Below, one piece after another: positions 23,311-32,485 of a stretch of 64,000 nucleotides of DNA (within the stretch, counting starts at the first letter, position 1; every line of letters begins with the position of its first letter). A model generated the notes under the pieces. The model worked only from the letters and a program-made list of their open reading frames with translations. It was not told where the DNA came from and ran no database searches. The stretch spans positions 44,690 through 108,689 of the forward strand of contig CAZNOO010000004.1 in assembly GCA_964574705.1 (NCBI GenBank), written 5' to 3'. The position numbers and the translations under genes are program-made. Source of the DNA: JAHIVB01 sp964574705 (lineage in GTDB: Bacteria > Bacillota_I > Bacilli_A > Izemoplasmatales > Hujiaoplasmataceae).

Positions 23311-25444
23311 CTGTTTTATTTTGTTGTTTGATGTCTTCCAAAACGGCTTTTCTGGAAAGGTCAACGCGACCTTTATCGTCTACGCCAATGACTTTGACGG
23401 TGATGACGTCGCCAAGTTTGACAACATCTTCCGTTTTTTCGACTCTTTCTTTGGCAAGTTTCGAAATATGGCACAAACCTTCTTGCCCTGGCCATAATTC
23501 TACGAAGCAACCGAATTTTTCAACTCTGGTGACTTTACCTGCATAAACTTCTCCAATTTCGACGGAGCGAATGATATCTTCAATCATCTTGAGTGCTTTA
23601 TCGATAAAGTAAGAGTCTAGATGCATCACGGTAATTCTTCCGTCGTCTTCGATGTCGATTTTAACATTGCCGCAAGCTTCGATGATCGAGTTGATGGTTT
23701 TTCCACCGCCACCGATGACTTCGCGAATCTTGTCGACAGGAACAATCATCATCTTGACTTTTGGTGCATATTTAGAAAGTTCTCCTCTTGCAGAAGCAAT
23801 CGTTTTGTTCATCGTTTGAAGGATTTCTAAACGTGCTTTCTTCGCTTGAGATAAAGCTTCTTTGAAGATTTCTCTTGTGATTCCGGAAATCTTGATATCC
23901 ATTTGCAAAGCGGTGATTCCGTTTTCGGTACCAGCGACTTTGAAATCCATGTCTCCGAAATGATCTTCTAACCCTTGAATGTCTGTAAGAATGGTGTATT
24001 TATCACCATTTTTTACAAGTCCCATTGCGATTCCAGCAACTTGGGATTTGATAGGAACGCCGGCTGCCATCAATGCCATTGATCCTGCACAGATGGTTGC
24101 TTGAGAAGAGGAACCGTTCGATTCCAAAATCTCGGATACGACGCGGATGGTATATGGGAATTCTTCTTCTGTAGGAATCACTTGAAGTAAAGCTCTTTCG
24201 CCAAGGGCTCCATGTCCGACTTCACGACGTCCTGGAGATCCATAACGTCCTGTAGAACCGACACTGTATTGTGGGAAGTTGTAATGAAGCATGAAACGCT
24301 TGTCATCTTCGATGGATACACCTTCGATGATTTGAGCTTCTCTTAAGGCTCCAAGTGTCACGGTAGCGAGTGCTTGGGTTTGTCCTCTTTGGAATAGAGC
24401 AGATCCATGGGTACGTTCGAATAAATCGATTTCAGTTTCCAAGTCTCGGATTTCGTCGACCTTTCTGCCGTCTGGACGAATTTTGTCTACAGTAATCAAA
24501 CGTCTAACTTCATCGACTTGGATTTCTTCCAAGACCATGTTGACGAATTTCAGTTGTTCTTTTCTATCGTCTTTGTCTAAGCCTTGAGCTTTGAATTTTG
24601 CTTCGTAAAAGTCTCTGATTTCGTGTTCGACGACGCCAACTTTTTCGATTCGTTCCAATTTGTCTTTTGTAGAAATGGCTTTAACGATTCTGCCATTTTC
24701 CATTGCATAGACTTCTTTTCTGATATCTTTAGGTACGGATACGAGTGGAATTTCCATTTTCGGTTTTCCGCATTCTTTGATAATTTCTTCTTGGAAGGCA
24801 ACCAATTCCTTGATTTTCTCATGTGCAAACATGATTGCATCAAGCATGGTGTCTTCATCGATTTCTCTCGCGCCGGCTTCGACCATGTTAATGGCGTCTT
24901 TGGTTCCAGCGACGGTTAAATCGAGTGGTGATAATGCAAGTTGCTCCGCACCAGGATTGACGACGAACTTTCCGTCTACCATTCCTATGATTACGCCTGC
25001 AACAGGTCCATTGAATGGAACTCCTCCAAGTCCAAGAGACAAAGAAGATCCTAACAACGCGGACATTTCAGGAGAAAAATCGGGGTTGACGGACATGACA
25101 GTATTGATGATTTGAACTTCATTTCTGAAATCGTCGTCAAACAAAGGTCTGATGGGTCTATCAATCGCTCTTGATGCTAATGTTTCATGTTCGGAAGGGC
25201 GACCTTCTCTACGGAAAAATCCTCCTGGGATTTTACCGACGGAATACATTTTTTCCTGGTATAACACCATTAATGGAAAATAATCTAAAGAACTAGGTTC
25301 GTCCCCAGCGACGCTGACGGATAAGACTGCTGTGTCTTCATAACGAACCAATGCCGCTCCGGTAGCTTGCTTTGCCAGTTGCCCTACTTCAACGATTATG
25401 GGGTGCCCAGCAAAGTCTAATGTAAAAATTCTTTTTTCACTCAT
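23306..25444 (-). CDS. pnp: Polyribonucleotide nucleotidyltransferase (PNPase)
   Basis: A 712-residue 3'-5' phosphorolytic exoribonuclease of the mRNA-decay machinery. Two RNase PH domains (the second with GRYGSPGRREVGHGALGERA), a KH domain (REVIGGGGKTINSIIEACG) and a C-terminal S1 domain (GEVYAGKVTRVEKFGCFVEL) are all present. It follows rpsO, the classical rpsO-pnp order, with a hairpin between them. Its stop codon overlaps the 5' end of rnpB. Confidence 0.97.
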   Translation of the reverse strand: MSEKRIFTLDFAGHPIIVEVGQLAKQATGAALVRYEDTAVLSVSVAGDEPSSLDYFPLMVLYQEKMYSVGKIPGGFFRREGRPSEHETLASRAIDRPIRPLFDDDFRNEVQIINTVMSVNPDFSPEMSALLGSSLSLGLGGVPFNGPVAGVIIGMVDGKFVVNPGAEQLALSPLDLTVAGTKDAINMVEAGAREIDEDTMLDAIMFAHEKIKELVAFQEEIIKECGKPKMEIPLVSVPKDIRKEVYAMENGRIVKAISTKDKLERIEKVGVVEHEIRDFYEAKFKAQGLDKDDRKEQLKFVNMVLEEIQVDEVRRLITVDKIRPDGRKVDEIRDLETEIDLFERTHGSALFQRGQTQALATVTLGALREAQIIEGVSIEDDKRFMLHYNFPQYSVGSTGRYGSPGRREVGHGALGERALLQVIPTEEEFPYTIRVVSEILESNGSSSQATICAGSMALMAAGVPIKSQVAGIAMGLVKNGDKYTILTDIQGLEDHFGDMDFKVAGTENGITALQMDIKISGITREIFKEALSQAKKARLEILQTMNKTIASARGELSKYAPKVKMMIVPVDKIREVIGGGGKTINSIIEACGNVKIDIEDDGRITVMHLDSYFIDKALKMIEDIIRSVEIGEVYAGKVTRVEKFGCFVELWPGQEGLCHISKLAKERVEKTEDVVKLGDVITVKVIGVDDKGRVDLSRKAVLEDIKQQNKTE

Positions 25445-25487
25445 TTATAATTTCCTCTTTTCGTGGTTCATGAAAGTACTCAATGGT

Positions 25488-25496
25488 ATTATATCA
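25488..25496 (-). promoter_or_regulatory. Extended -10 promoter element upstream of pnp
   Basis: Minus-strand TGATATAAT fits an extended -10 box, about 45 bases ahead of the pnp start; no good -35 is seen. It would give pnp expression independent of rpsO read-through. Confidence 0.5.
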
Positions 25497-25535
25497 TAAA
25501 CCTTAGTGTAAATGCATCATTTTCGGACAAGAAAT

Positions 25536-25558
25536 AAGCACCCAAAACTTGGGTGCTT
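25536..25558 (-). terminator. Hairpin between rpsO and pnp
   Basis: A perfect 10-bp stem AAGCACCCAA/TTGGGTGCTT with a 3-base loop directly follows rpsO. The following T tract is interrupted (TTATTTC), so it could be a leaky terminator or RNA-processing site. Confidence 0.75.
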
Positions 25559-25564
25559 TCGTCT

Positions 25565-25834
25565 TTACCTACGTAGTCCGAGCTTTTGAATCACGATTTG
25601 ATAGCGCTCTGCAGAAACAGATTGCAGGTAGCTAAGCATGCTGCGACGCTTACCAACTTTGATCAAAAGGCCTCTTTTTGAATGGAAATCATGCTTGTGC
25701 AGTTTCAAGTGCTCATTTAGAAGAATAATTTCTTCTGTAAGAAGCGCAATTTGGATTTCGGGAGAACCAGTGTCCCCTTCTTTAAATCCGTATTCCTTGA
25801 CGATTTCCTTGGTTCTTTCTTTGGATAAAGCCAT
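25565..25834 (-). CDS. rpsO: 30S ribosomal protein S15
   Basis: An 89-residue S15 with the family core TGSPEIQIALLTEEI, HLKLHKHDFHSKRGLL and VGKRRSMLSYL. The start is ATG 25832-25834, with AGGAGG seven bases upstream; an in-frame extension to 25858 is not family-like. A strong promoter lies upstream and a hairpin downstream. Confidence 0.97.
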   Translation of the reverse strand: MALSKERTKEIVKEYGFKEGDTGSPEIQIALLTEEIILLNEHLKLHKHDFHSKRGLLIKVGKRRSMLSYLQSVSAERYQIVIQKLGLRR

Positions 25835-25920
25835 TCTTATTTCCTCCTTTGAATTCATACTTACCTAAGTCCGGAAAAAGCGTTGGAGTGTCGCTAATTT
25901 CAGAGGAAGGCGCGAGAGAT

Positions 25921-25949
25921 ATTATATCATAGTTTATTTGAAGTTGCAA
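25921..25949 (-). promoter_or_regulatory. Sigma-A promoter of rpsO
   Basis: Minus-strand TTGCAA (25944-25949) and TATAAT (25921-25926) are 17 bases apart, with a TG extension at the -10. It leaves a GC-richer leader of roughly 80 nt before rpsO. Confidence 0.82.
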
Positions 25950-25958
25950 GTGAAAACT

Positions 25959-27692
25959 TTACAGGTGTTTTTTGATTTCGTCAAGAATAAAGACCATCGA
26001 CAATGTATCCTGTTTACAATAGTCTTTGAGCGCTTGAATGGCAAGTTTCTGATCTGATTTTTCAAGTTTTGGAATCAAAAGATATTTTTGATAGGCCATC
26101 ACCCCGTTTTGGACAATCAATTGCTCATAGTTGTCTTGTCCGAGGGCCTTTAGAACCTTTTTAATCGAATAAGAACCTGATTGCATTGGGTGGTAGAAAT
26201 TATATGCTTTTGCTTCTTCTTCTGGATAGCCCAGTTCAAGGAAGTAATGAAGATCTGTTTTCAATAGTTTGAGAAGATCAAATAGCCTGTCCTCAATGTT
26301 TTTCAAATGAATTCTATGCTCCGGAAAGAGTTTTTGAAACTCTTGAAGCCGGAGTTGCTCGAATGTCATGTTATAGACAATGATTGACGATTTTCCAATC
26401 GGAATCGATTGTAGAAGATGTTCAACGAGCTCTTTACGGTGGTCTTCGTGATCACTTGCAAGATACTCGATATGATCTAATCTCTTACTCGAATTATCGG
26501 TTCTTATGTGTAAAGAGTATTGAAAAACACTTTGAGAATAAGGAGATTCACCAACGTATCTTGGGTATGGGCAAGGATACGATTCAAAATCCAAAAAATA
26601 AAGAGGATAGACAAGTTGCTTCAAATAATCTTTCATCTTCTTTGTATTCAGAAAGGTATATTCATTTTCAACACAATATCTTTGCATTAAATTCTTTTGT
26701 CGTTGAAGCCAAGAAATCGGTACGTCGAGCATGTCGACGATTCCTTCGTTGATAAGGTCGTATGTCTCATGATGAATGTCAGATTTATGTGGACCTTCTT
26801 TGAAGCCAAGGTGACTTGAAAAATAGTCGAGTACCGAGTTCTCTTTCGGCATATGAGAAAAACAGAAATCGGTGTATTCACACTCAAATGGATGTTTTAA
26901 AAGACATTCGTCTATCACAAGGTTACATCTAGAGTCATCATTCAATTCGATCAGGTTTGCCATTCTGTATAAATCTGCTTGAATTTTGCTTTGAAGTGAG
27001 ATGACGAGATTGGTAAAGTCAAAGAGGACAAAAAGGTTTTTTTCAAGAGCGTCGTCTTCTGTTTTTATATAGTCGGGATTCAATAGAACACAGAGGTATC
27101 TTCTTTGATCAAAAGGACTGCTTAGGGAAATGACAAATTCTGCAAAACCTAAATCGTAGACCAGCCTGCCGGTATCGTAATGTCTGGAAAGGCATCGTTT
27201 AAGTTTATCAAAATAATTCGTATGATCGCCTTCAACAACACGTTGAAGTTTGGGATAATATATTCCATCTGAATCTTTCTCAAAAAGATTGAACTTATGT
27301 TTATCAAAAGAGTACTTCATTTTTAAGAAATGGGAAGCAGAAGACGGATTAACTTTGATATAAGTCGTTTCCTCGGGAGTGTAACTTAAGTAGTCAATCT
27401 GAGTCTCGAGCGTGAAGTCGGAATTGAAAGGAGCTTGATAAACGACATCGGGGATTAAACGAGGAAACAAGGAATCGTAATGTTTGATGAAAAGAGACCG
27501 AATCAAAGACTTGCTTTCGGTAAATTGACTCTGATATTCTGAAGATTCTTCATCTGAAAGAAGTTCTTCAATGTCTTCGTTCAATCCGAGAATCAGTTCT
27601 TCATCTTTTGAATGATGAATTGATTTCGCATGCAAAGCGCCGTATCTACGGCATCTAAGATGGTTTAACAATTCGATTGTTTTTACAATCAT
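25959..27692 (-). CDS. DUF2779-type protein: Cas4-like N-terminus plus DnaQ-like exonuclease
   Basis: A 577-residue protein that matches my memory of DUF2779 proteins, frequent in Mollicutes. The N-terminal part has a cysteine at 14 and a cluster at 263, 271 and 277, the spacing of an iron-sulfur RecB/Cas4-like nuclease. The C-terminal part looks like an RNase H-fold 3'-5' exonuclease: FLDFESY with Asp368 and Glu370, IVYNMTFEQLRL, and DYCKQDTLSM near the end. A DNA repair or nucleic-acid degradation role is inferred. No CRISPR array or cas gene is nearby. It is monocistronic, with its own extended -10 promoter. Confidence 0.8.
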   Translation of the reverse strand: MIVKTIELLNHLRCRRYGALHAKSIHHSKDEELILGLNEDIEELLSDEESSEYQSQFTESKSLIRSLFIKHYDSLFPRLIPDVVYQAPFNSDFTLETQIDYLSYTPEETTYIKVNPSSASHFLKMKYSFDKHKFNLFEKDSDGIYYPKLQRVVEGDHTNYFDKLKRCLSRHYDTGRLVYDLGFAEFVISLSSPFDQRRYLCVLLNPDYIKTEDDALEKNLFVLFDFTNLVISLQSKIQADLYRMANLIELNDDSRCNLVIDECLLKHPFECEYTDFCFSHMPKENSVLDYFSSHLGFKEGPHKSDIHHETYDLINEGIVDMLDVPISWLQRQKNLMQRYCVENEYTFLNTKKMKDYLKQLVYPLYFLDFESYPCPYPRYVGESPYSQSVFQYSLHIRTDNSSKRLDHIEYLASDHEDHRKELVEHLLQSIPIGKSSIIVYNMTFEQLRLQEFQKLFPEHRIHLKNIEDRLFDLLKLLKTDLHYFLELGYPEEEAKAYNFYHPMQSGSYSIKKVLKALGQDNYEQLIVQNGVMAYQKYLLIPKLEKSDQKLAIQALKDYCKQDTLSMVFILDEIKKHL

Positions 27693-27728
27693 AACGCTAC
27701 CCCTTGAATGGTGGATTCTCTCAATTCG

Positions 27729-27737
27729 ATTATACCA
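27729..27737 (-). promoter_or_regulatory. Extended -10 promoter of the DUF2779 gene
   Basis: Minus-strand TGGTATAAT lies about 35 bases before the start codon at 27692; no clear -35 box. Confidence 0.55.
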
Positions 27738-27801
27738 TATTTGAAGAGATAATTTTGTGTTAAATTAGTGTATTTTTGTGAAATGTAATTCTTAAAAAAA
27801 C

Positions 27802-27828
27802 AAAAAAAACCATCTATGAAAGATGGTT
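27802..27828 (-). terminator. Terminator after the Nudix gene
   Basis: AACCATCT/AGATGGTT stem with 5-base loop, followed on the minus strand by a run of eight T, directly after the Nudix stop codon. Confidence 0.87.
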
Positions 27829-27835
27829 CTACAAT

Positions 27836-28321
27836 TTATAAACTATTGAAAAAGCCGATGAATTCACGTTCCATAATATTCGATCCATAGATGTTTGTAC
27901 TCTCATATGAATCGAGCAAGTCAAGGACATCGTTCTTATCCTTCCACAGATATTGTATGTCACCATAGGTTTTTTCTTCTGCCGTAAGAGTTGGTGATAT
28001 CCGTGGCGTCTTTTCATCGAGGGTGCATACAAAATAGGTGTTTTGCCACGTCGAATCAAGAAAATACTCTGTGACGGTCACTTTTTGATCAAACGTAGAA
28101 ATCGAATATCCAGTTTCTTCCAAGACTTCTCTTTTCAAACACGCTACGAGTGATTCATCATTTTCTATCCCTCCACCAGGAAAAAGGTAGATGTCTAACG
28201 CCGGATAATATAATAACAATACTTGATCGTGTGAAACGATGATTCCTCTTGCCGCCTGCCTTGGCGTATGACGTTTACGGTCTCGTTTGTCAAGGCCGTC
28301 GGAAAATAGTTCAATGTTCAT
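27836..28321 (-). CDS. Nudix hydrolase
   Basis: A Nudix-fold pyrophosphohydrolase. The Nudix box GGIENDESLVACLKREVLEE plus TGY fits GX5EX7REUXEEXGU exactly. The substrate cannot be read from the sequence; damaged nucleotides or ADP-ribose-type compounds are typical. The start is put at ATG 28319-28321 (161 residues), overlapping the end of the membrane-protein gene by 11 bases; a longer frame to 28393 would overlap by 83 bases. It is the last gene before a terminator. Confidence 0.88.
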   Translation of the reverse strand: MNIELFSDGLDKRDRKRHTPRQAARGIIVSHDQVLLLYYPALDIYLFPGGGIENDESLVACLKREVLEETGYSISTFDQKVTVTEYFLDSTWQNTYFVCTLDEKTPRISPTLTAEEKTYGDIQYLWKDKNDVLDLLDSYESTNIYGSNIMEREFIGFFNSL

Positions 28322-29006
28322 CAGCAAATTTGTCCAGTCCTTTCTGAATTGGTTTTTTGAAGATATCAACAAAGAATCCAATCGATAATCCAAAAATCAA
28401 AGTTGTAGGTCCAATGTAGAACCACTCTGCTTGGTGCTGAAACAAGAATCCTGTTATGATTGCCAAAACAATTGCGATGACTTCTCCAACCAGCTTTCCT
28501 TTTCCGAAAGTCGTTTTCAATTTTTTAGAAATCGCAAGACACAGTTGATCAAGTGCTGGCAATGGATAGTTACAATAGAGAATGAAGTTGAGTCCAACGG
28601 CACAAATCACGAGTGCCATCAGCAAATAACCTAGGTTCCATAAAAGCCCAAGTTCAACGACAGAAGGCAAAAACAAAAGCAATGTGTCGATGACGAGCCC
28701 GATGAAGAAACTGATGACGAGCGGAAAAAGCATCCACAAGTCCGGTTTTTTCTTTTCAAGCAGGTATGCAAGACTCACAAGAACCACTGCGACTGCTGGG
28801 TTCAAGAACTTATATTCAAGTGGAATGCCTTCGTACATATTCCGGTTAAATGCGTCCCACGCTGCCATCCCGAGATTGGTCTGCTGAATCAAAGAAACAC
28901 AAATCCCGAGCATTGTAAGTCCGATGAGATAGTATACGTTTTTTCTGAGTGTAAATTGCATTGAGTGTGTTGTAAATTCTTTACGCAATAGATTATCATA
29001 ACCCAT
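28311..29006 (-). CDS. YczE/YitT-like integral membrane protein
   Basis: About 231 residues with five or six hydrophobic spans and the YczE-type motif LGMAAWDAFNRNMYEG, then VISFFIGLVIDTLL and LPALDQLCLAISKK. Members of this family are membrane proteins without an established transport substrate. The start is uncertain: an AAGGAG site sits only two bases before a TTG (29021) and 17 bases before ATG 29006; the ATG is given here. A structured leader of about 130 nt precedes it, and it overlaps the Nudix gene. Confidence 0.75.
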   Translation of the reverse strand: MGYDNLLRKEFTTHSMQFTLRKNVYYLIGLTMLGICVSLIQQTNLGMAAWDAFNRNMYEGIPLEYKFLNPAVAVVLVSLAYLLEKKKPDLWMLFPLVISFFIGLVIDTLLLFLPSVVELGLLWNLGYLLMALVICAVGLNFILYCNYPLPALDQLCLAISKKLKTTFGKGKLVGEVIAIVLAIITGFLFQHQAEWFYIGPTTLIFGLSIGFFVDIFKKPIQKGLDKFADEH

Positions 29007-29021
29007 GACGTAAAAAATCAA

Positions 29022-29150
29022 TTCTCCTTGTTCACAAGATCACCTCAGAAAGAATTTCTGGAAGGTGTCAATGACCCTAAAAAGAGTTTCTTCGCCTCTC
29101 TATTTTGGGCCCTTTCAAATTCAATGCGTCTATTATATCAAAACTTTTGA
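29022..29150 (-). promoter_or_regulatory. Structured 5' leader of the YczE-like gene
   Basis: Minus strand: an extended -10 TGATATAAT (TATAAT at about 29134-29139) is followed by about 100 nt containing GGGCCC, a weak AGAG/CTCT hairpin with a T-run, and a strong two-part hairpin CACCT-TC-CAGAAA-TTC-TTTCTG-AGGTG (29041-29067) just before the ribosome site. A cis-regulatory RNA is possible; it did not match a riboswitch class I know. Confidence 0.45.
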
Positions 29151-29194
29151 AATGAATACGGTTTTCGAGAAAATAACTCTAGTAAAAACGTTTT

Positions 29195-29923
29195 CTATTC
29201 CATTTCCTTGTCAAGGAAAGCAAATAAGTCTGTTAACATCTCATTTGTCACCTGATGACCCACGGGATATTCTTTCATTTCAAGGTGACAAGGTTTCTTT
29301 GATTTTAGTTTTTGGTAAAATGGTCTAACATATTGAATCTCAACGGTTGAATCTAAACTACCATTGTAAATTCCAATGATAGGGTCAAGATAAGGTTCTA
29401 TATCACTGATTCGTAACTGATTGACCAATGCTCTTACCAAACTGATTTTTTCACCAAGAAACTGATTTTTTGTTTCGTAGTAATGACTTTGAATGTCGGG
29501 CGTGCCAATGATGGGGAAAATGGCATCGACTGCAGGGTAGTGAGCCGGGATTTGGAAAGCGATGTGTCCGCCCATTGAAGTGCCGCAAACAATCAGTGTC
29601 CTGCTGATTTTCGAATACACGGCTTCAAAGAGATCAATGATGTCTTGAGTCGTATGGCTGACGACTTCTGGCATCGCAAGGGTCATTTCCAGATAGGAGT
29701 TTGTTAGATAAGGTTCTTCAATCCGTTCCCCATGTTTATAGGCGTCCACCGATACAACAAAATACCCTCTTTTCATGAATCCGAGCGGAAGGGATTGAAG
29801 GCCGATGAATTCTTTGTTTCCAGTATGACCATGAATCAAGAAAACAATTCCTTTATAGTTTATCAGCGATTCGTCATAGTATTCAAGCAAAGGAACGTTC
29901 AACACTTTTTTCTTTTGAATCAT
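29195..29923 (-). CDS. Alpha/beta hydrolase (YitV-like esterase)
   Basis: A 242-residue alpha/beta-hydrolase. HGHTGNKEF carries the oxyanion region, the nucleophilic Ser is in CGTSMGGH (GxSxG), the acidic residue is probably in IYNGSLDSTV and the catalytic His in PVGHQVTNEM. The fold resembles prolyl-oligopeptidase-type esterases such as YitV; the natural substrate is unknown. The start is ATG 29921-29923, five bases after AGGTGA; a GTG three codons earlier overlaps that ribosome site. Single gene between lon and the YczE-like gene. Confidence 0.87.
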   Translation of the reverse strand: MIQKKKVLNVPLLEYYDESLINYKGIVFLIHGHTGNKEFIGLQSLPLGFMKRGYFVVSVDAYKHGERIEEPYLTNSYLEMTLAMPEVVSHTTQDIIDLFEAVYSKISRTLIVCGTSMGGHIAFQIPAHYPAVDAIFPIIGTPDIQSHYYETKNQFLGEKISLVRALVNQLRISDIEPYLDPIIGIYNGSLDSTVEIQYVRPFYQKLKSKKPCHLEMKEYPVGHQVTNEMLTDLFAFLDKEME

Positions 29924-29960
29924 TGTTATCACCTAGTACAAGTATACCGCAAAGAAAGAA

Positions 29961-29989
29961 AAAACGCCATCCTTTTCAGGATGACGCTA
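29961..29989 (-). terminator. Terminator after lon
   Basis: AGCGTCATCC and GGATGGCGTT pair around AAAA-type loop sequence and are followed on the minus strand by a T-run, right at the lon stop. Confidence 0.87.
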
Positions 29990-32311
29990 TTATGAAATCA
30001 GTGCAATTTCCAATACTTCGTCGATGACTTCGGCGTAGCGTATCGTCAAAGCGTCGCGAACTTCTTTTGGAATGTCGTCAACGTCTTTTTCATTACCTTT
30101 TGGAATCACGATGGTCGTAAGTCCACTTCTCGCTGCGGCGATGGATTTTTCTTTGAGGCCTCCAATTGGAAGAACTCTACCCTTTAATGTAATTTCACCA
30201 GTCATACCGACAAAACGACTTACTTTTTTACCAGATAAGACACTCACGAGCGCAGTTGTCAATGTGACACCTGCAGAAGGTCCGTCTTTTGGAATGGCGC
30301 CTTCAGGGACGTGAATATGGATGTCTGCTTTTTCGAAGATGGATTGATCAATGCCTAATTTGTCTGCGTTGGTTCTGACATAGGAGAGCGCAGCCATTGC
30401 GGACTCTTTCATGACATTTCCAAGGTTTCCTGTCAGGACGAGTTGATTCTTGCCTTCGTAGTATGTCGCTTCTACATCAAGTGTGTCGCCTCCAGCCATT
30501 GTGAATGCGAGACCAGTGACAACCCCAACCATATCTTCTTTCTGAATCTTATTGTTATGAAAAATGGGTTTTCCAAGATAATTGTGTAAGTTTTCAGGGG
30601 TGATTTCAACTTTTTCAAGTTTGTTCACCAAAATCTCCTTGATGGCTTTTCTGACGATGGATCCAAACATGCGTTCCAGTTGTCTCACGCCGGCTTCTCT
30701 CGTATACTCTTTAATCATCATCCGAATGGCATCATCTGTGACAACCAATCTGTCTTCTTCAAGGCCATGGCTCTTGACTTGTTTCGAAATCAGGAATTTC
30801 TTCGCAATGTGGAATTTTTCAATTTCAGTATATGAACTGAGTTCGATGATTTCCATTCTATCACGAAGCGGTGCTGCAACGTTCTCTAGGTAGTTTGCAG
30901 TTGCGATGAAGATGACTTTGGACAAATCGTAGTCTTCTTCCACATAGTGGTCGCTGAAGAATTGGTTTTGTTCAGGGTCCAAAACTTCCAGCAATGATGC
31001 GGATGGATCATTACGATCATTCATGACAAGTTTGTCTATTTCATCAATCAAGAACACTGGATTCGAAACTTTTGCCTTAATCATTCCATTAATGATTCTA
31101 CCTGGGAGTGCACCAACATAGGTTCTGCGGTGACCTCTAATTTCTGCTTCATCATGGACACCACCTAAACTCGTTTTCACGAATTCTCGGTTTAGGGCGT
31201 TTGCGATTGATCTCGCTAGAGATGTTTTTCCTACCCCTGGAGGACCAGATAAACAAAGAATCGTTTGAGGATTCTTTCCTGTAAGCATTTTGACCGACAA
31301 GTACTCGATGATTCTCTCTTTGACCTTTTCAAGTCCATAGTGACTGTCTTCGAGTTTTTGAATTGCGACGTTGATGTCTTTTTCATCTTCGGTCTGTTTT
31401 TGCCAAGGAATAGAAATCAGGGTTTCAAGATAAGTCCTGACAACGTTCGATTCGCTCGAGTTCGCTGAGAGGTACTCATATCTTTTGAGTTCTTTCATTG
31501 CTTTGACTCTGATGTGATCGGGCATGTCTGACTCTTCAATCTGTTGAAGCAATTTCGACGCGTCGTCTTGTTTGGAGTCTCCAAGTTCTTCTTGGATAGC
31601 TCTCATTTTTTCACGCAAATAATATTCTTTTTGGTTTTGGTCTGCAGATTTGCGGACGGATTCATTGATTTTAGACTCAATGGACTGAAGATTTTTCTCT
31701 TTTTGGATATCTTCTAAAATCATTTGAAGACGGGTATTGATTGAGATGGTTCTCAAGTATTTGATTCGTTCAATCTCGGAAATTCTCATGTCGGAGGCAA
31801 TGAGGTCACACAGTTTGTCACTGGTGATGCCTTGTTGCATCGCGTCAAGAATTTTCTTTGAGTCGCGGAACAAAAACGATGCGTTTTCTATCGCTTCTTT
31901 AGAGACCATTTTGAGCAGAACTTGTTCCTCTTCTAGGTTTTCAGGAAGAAGGACCATCGATGTGAAATCGATGAGGTAGTAAGGCTCTTTTGTAATCAGG
32001 TCATTGAGGTGAACGCGCATCAGTGGCTCAAATTTTATTTTGTAATTGCCGTTGGGCAATTTGATTTTAACTGAAATCCGAGCTAAAAGACCGACTTCGA
32101 CTAAATCTTCGAATTCGGGATCTTGGATGTCTGGATTCTCCTGAAAAACAAGTAGGACGTGTCCGTCGCGATGATTTTCAGCTTCATAAATAGCGTTTTT
32201 GGAGAAGTCTCTTCCAACTTCGACTCTGACATCGGATCCTGGAAGGAATATGACTCCCCTGACGGGAACGACTGGCAGAGAATCGGAGAACACTCTATTA
32301 ATATCGTACAT
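29990..32311 (-). CDS. lon: ATP-dependent protease Lon
   Basis: A 773-residue cytosolic Lon: N-terminal substrate domain (DSLPVVPVRGVIFLPG), AAA+ module with Walker A GPPGVGKTSLARS and Walker B VFLIDEIDKL, and a C-terminal S16 protease domain with the catalytic Ser in PKDGPSAGVT and Lys in GGLKEKSIAA. The start MYDINRVFSD at ATG 32309-32311 is preceded by AGAGGTG; the 31-codon upstream extension is not conserved sequence. A TATAAT box lies about 35-40 bases upstream without a clear -35. It degrades misfolded and regulatory proteins. Confidence 0.97.
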   Translation of the reverse strand: MYDINRVFSDSLPVVPVRGVIFLPGSDVRVEVGRDFSKNAIYEAENHRDGHVLLVFQENPDIQDPEFEDLVEVGLLARISVKIKLPNGNYKIKFEPLMRVHLNDLITKEPYYLIDFTSMVLLPENLEEEQVLLKMVSKEAIENASFLFRDSKKILDAMQQGITSDKLCDLIASDMRISEIERIKYLRTISINTRLQMILEDIQKEKNLQSIESKINESVRKSADQNQKEYYLREKMRAIQEELGDSKQDDASKLLQQIEESDMPDHIRVKAMKELKRYEYLSANSSESNVVRTYLETLISIPWQKQTEDEKDINVAIQKLEDSHYGLEKVKERIIEYLSVKMLTGKNPQTILCLSGPPGVGKTSLARSIANALNREFVKTSLGGVHDEAEIRGHRRTYVGALPGRIINGMIKAKVSNPVFLIDEIDKLVMNDRNDPSASLLEVLDPEQNQFFSDHYVEEDYDLSKVIFIATANYLENVAAPLRDRMEIIELSSYTEIEKFHIAKKFLISKQVKSHGLEEDRLVVTDDAIRMMIKEYTREAGVRQLERMFGSIVRKAIKEILVNKLEKVEITPENLHNYLGKPIFHNNKIQKEDMVGVVTGLAFTMAGGDTLDVEATYYEGKNQLVLTGNLGNVMKESAMAALSYVRTNADKLGIDQSIFEKADIHIHVPEGAIPKDGPSAGVTLTTALVSVLSGKKVSRFVGMTGEITLKGRVLPIGGLKEKSIAAARSGLTTIVIPKGNEKDVDDIPKEVRDALTIRYAEVIDEVLEIALIS

Positions 32312-32423
32312 AATCTTCACCTCTTTATCTTTGTAATGCAAGTTTGTTTGATACATCATTATGATATTATATTTTATCACATGTGCTCTTAAACTACAAA
32401 GCAATTGAATGTTTATAACAAAA

Positions 32424-32481
32424 GAAAAAAACCCCGATGATCGGTTGAAAAACGAATTTCAAATCAAGATCAGGGTTTTTG
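32424..32481 (-). terminator. Terminator after tig
   Basis: Minus-strand AAAACCCTGATC and GATCATCGGGGTTTT pair across a roughly 27-base loop and are followed by a T-run. The stem is imperfect. Confidence 0.7.
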
Positions 32482-32485
32482 TGTT

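Noticed and set aside
23095..23497. Small plus-strand open frames of 78-80 codons
   Set aside because: They lie over the RNase P RNA gene and the end of pnp on the opposite strand and show no coding signature.
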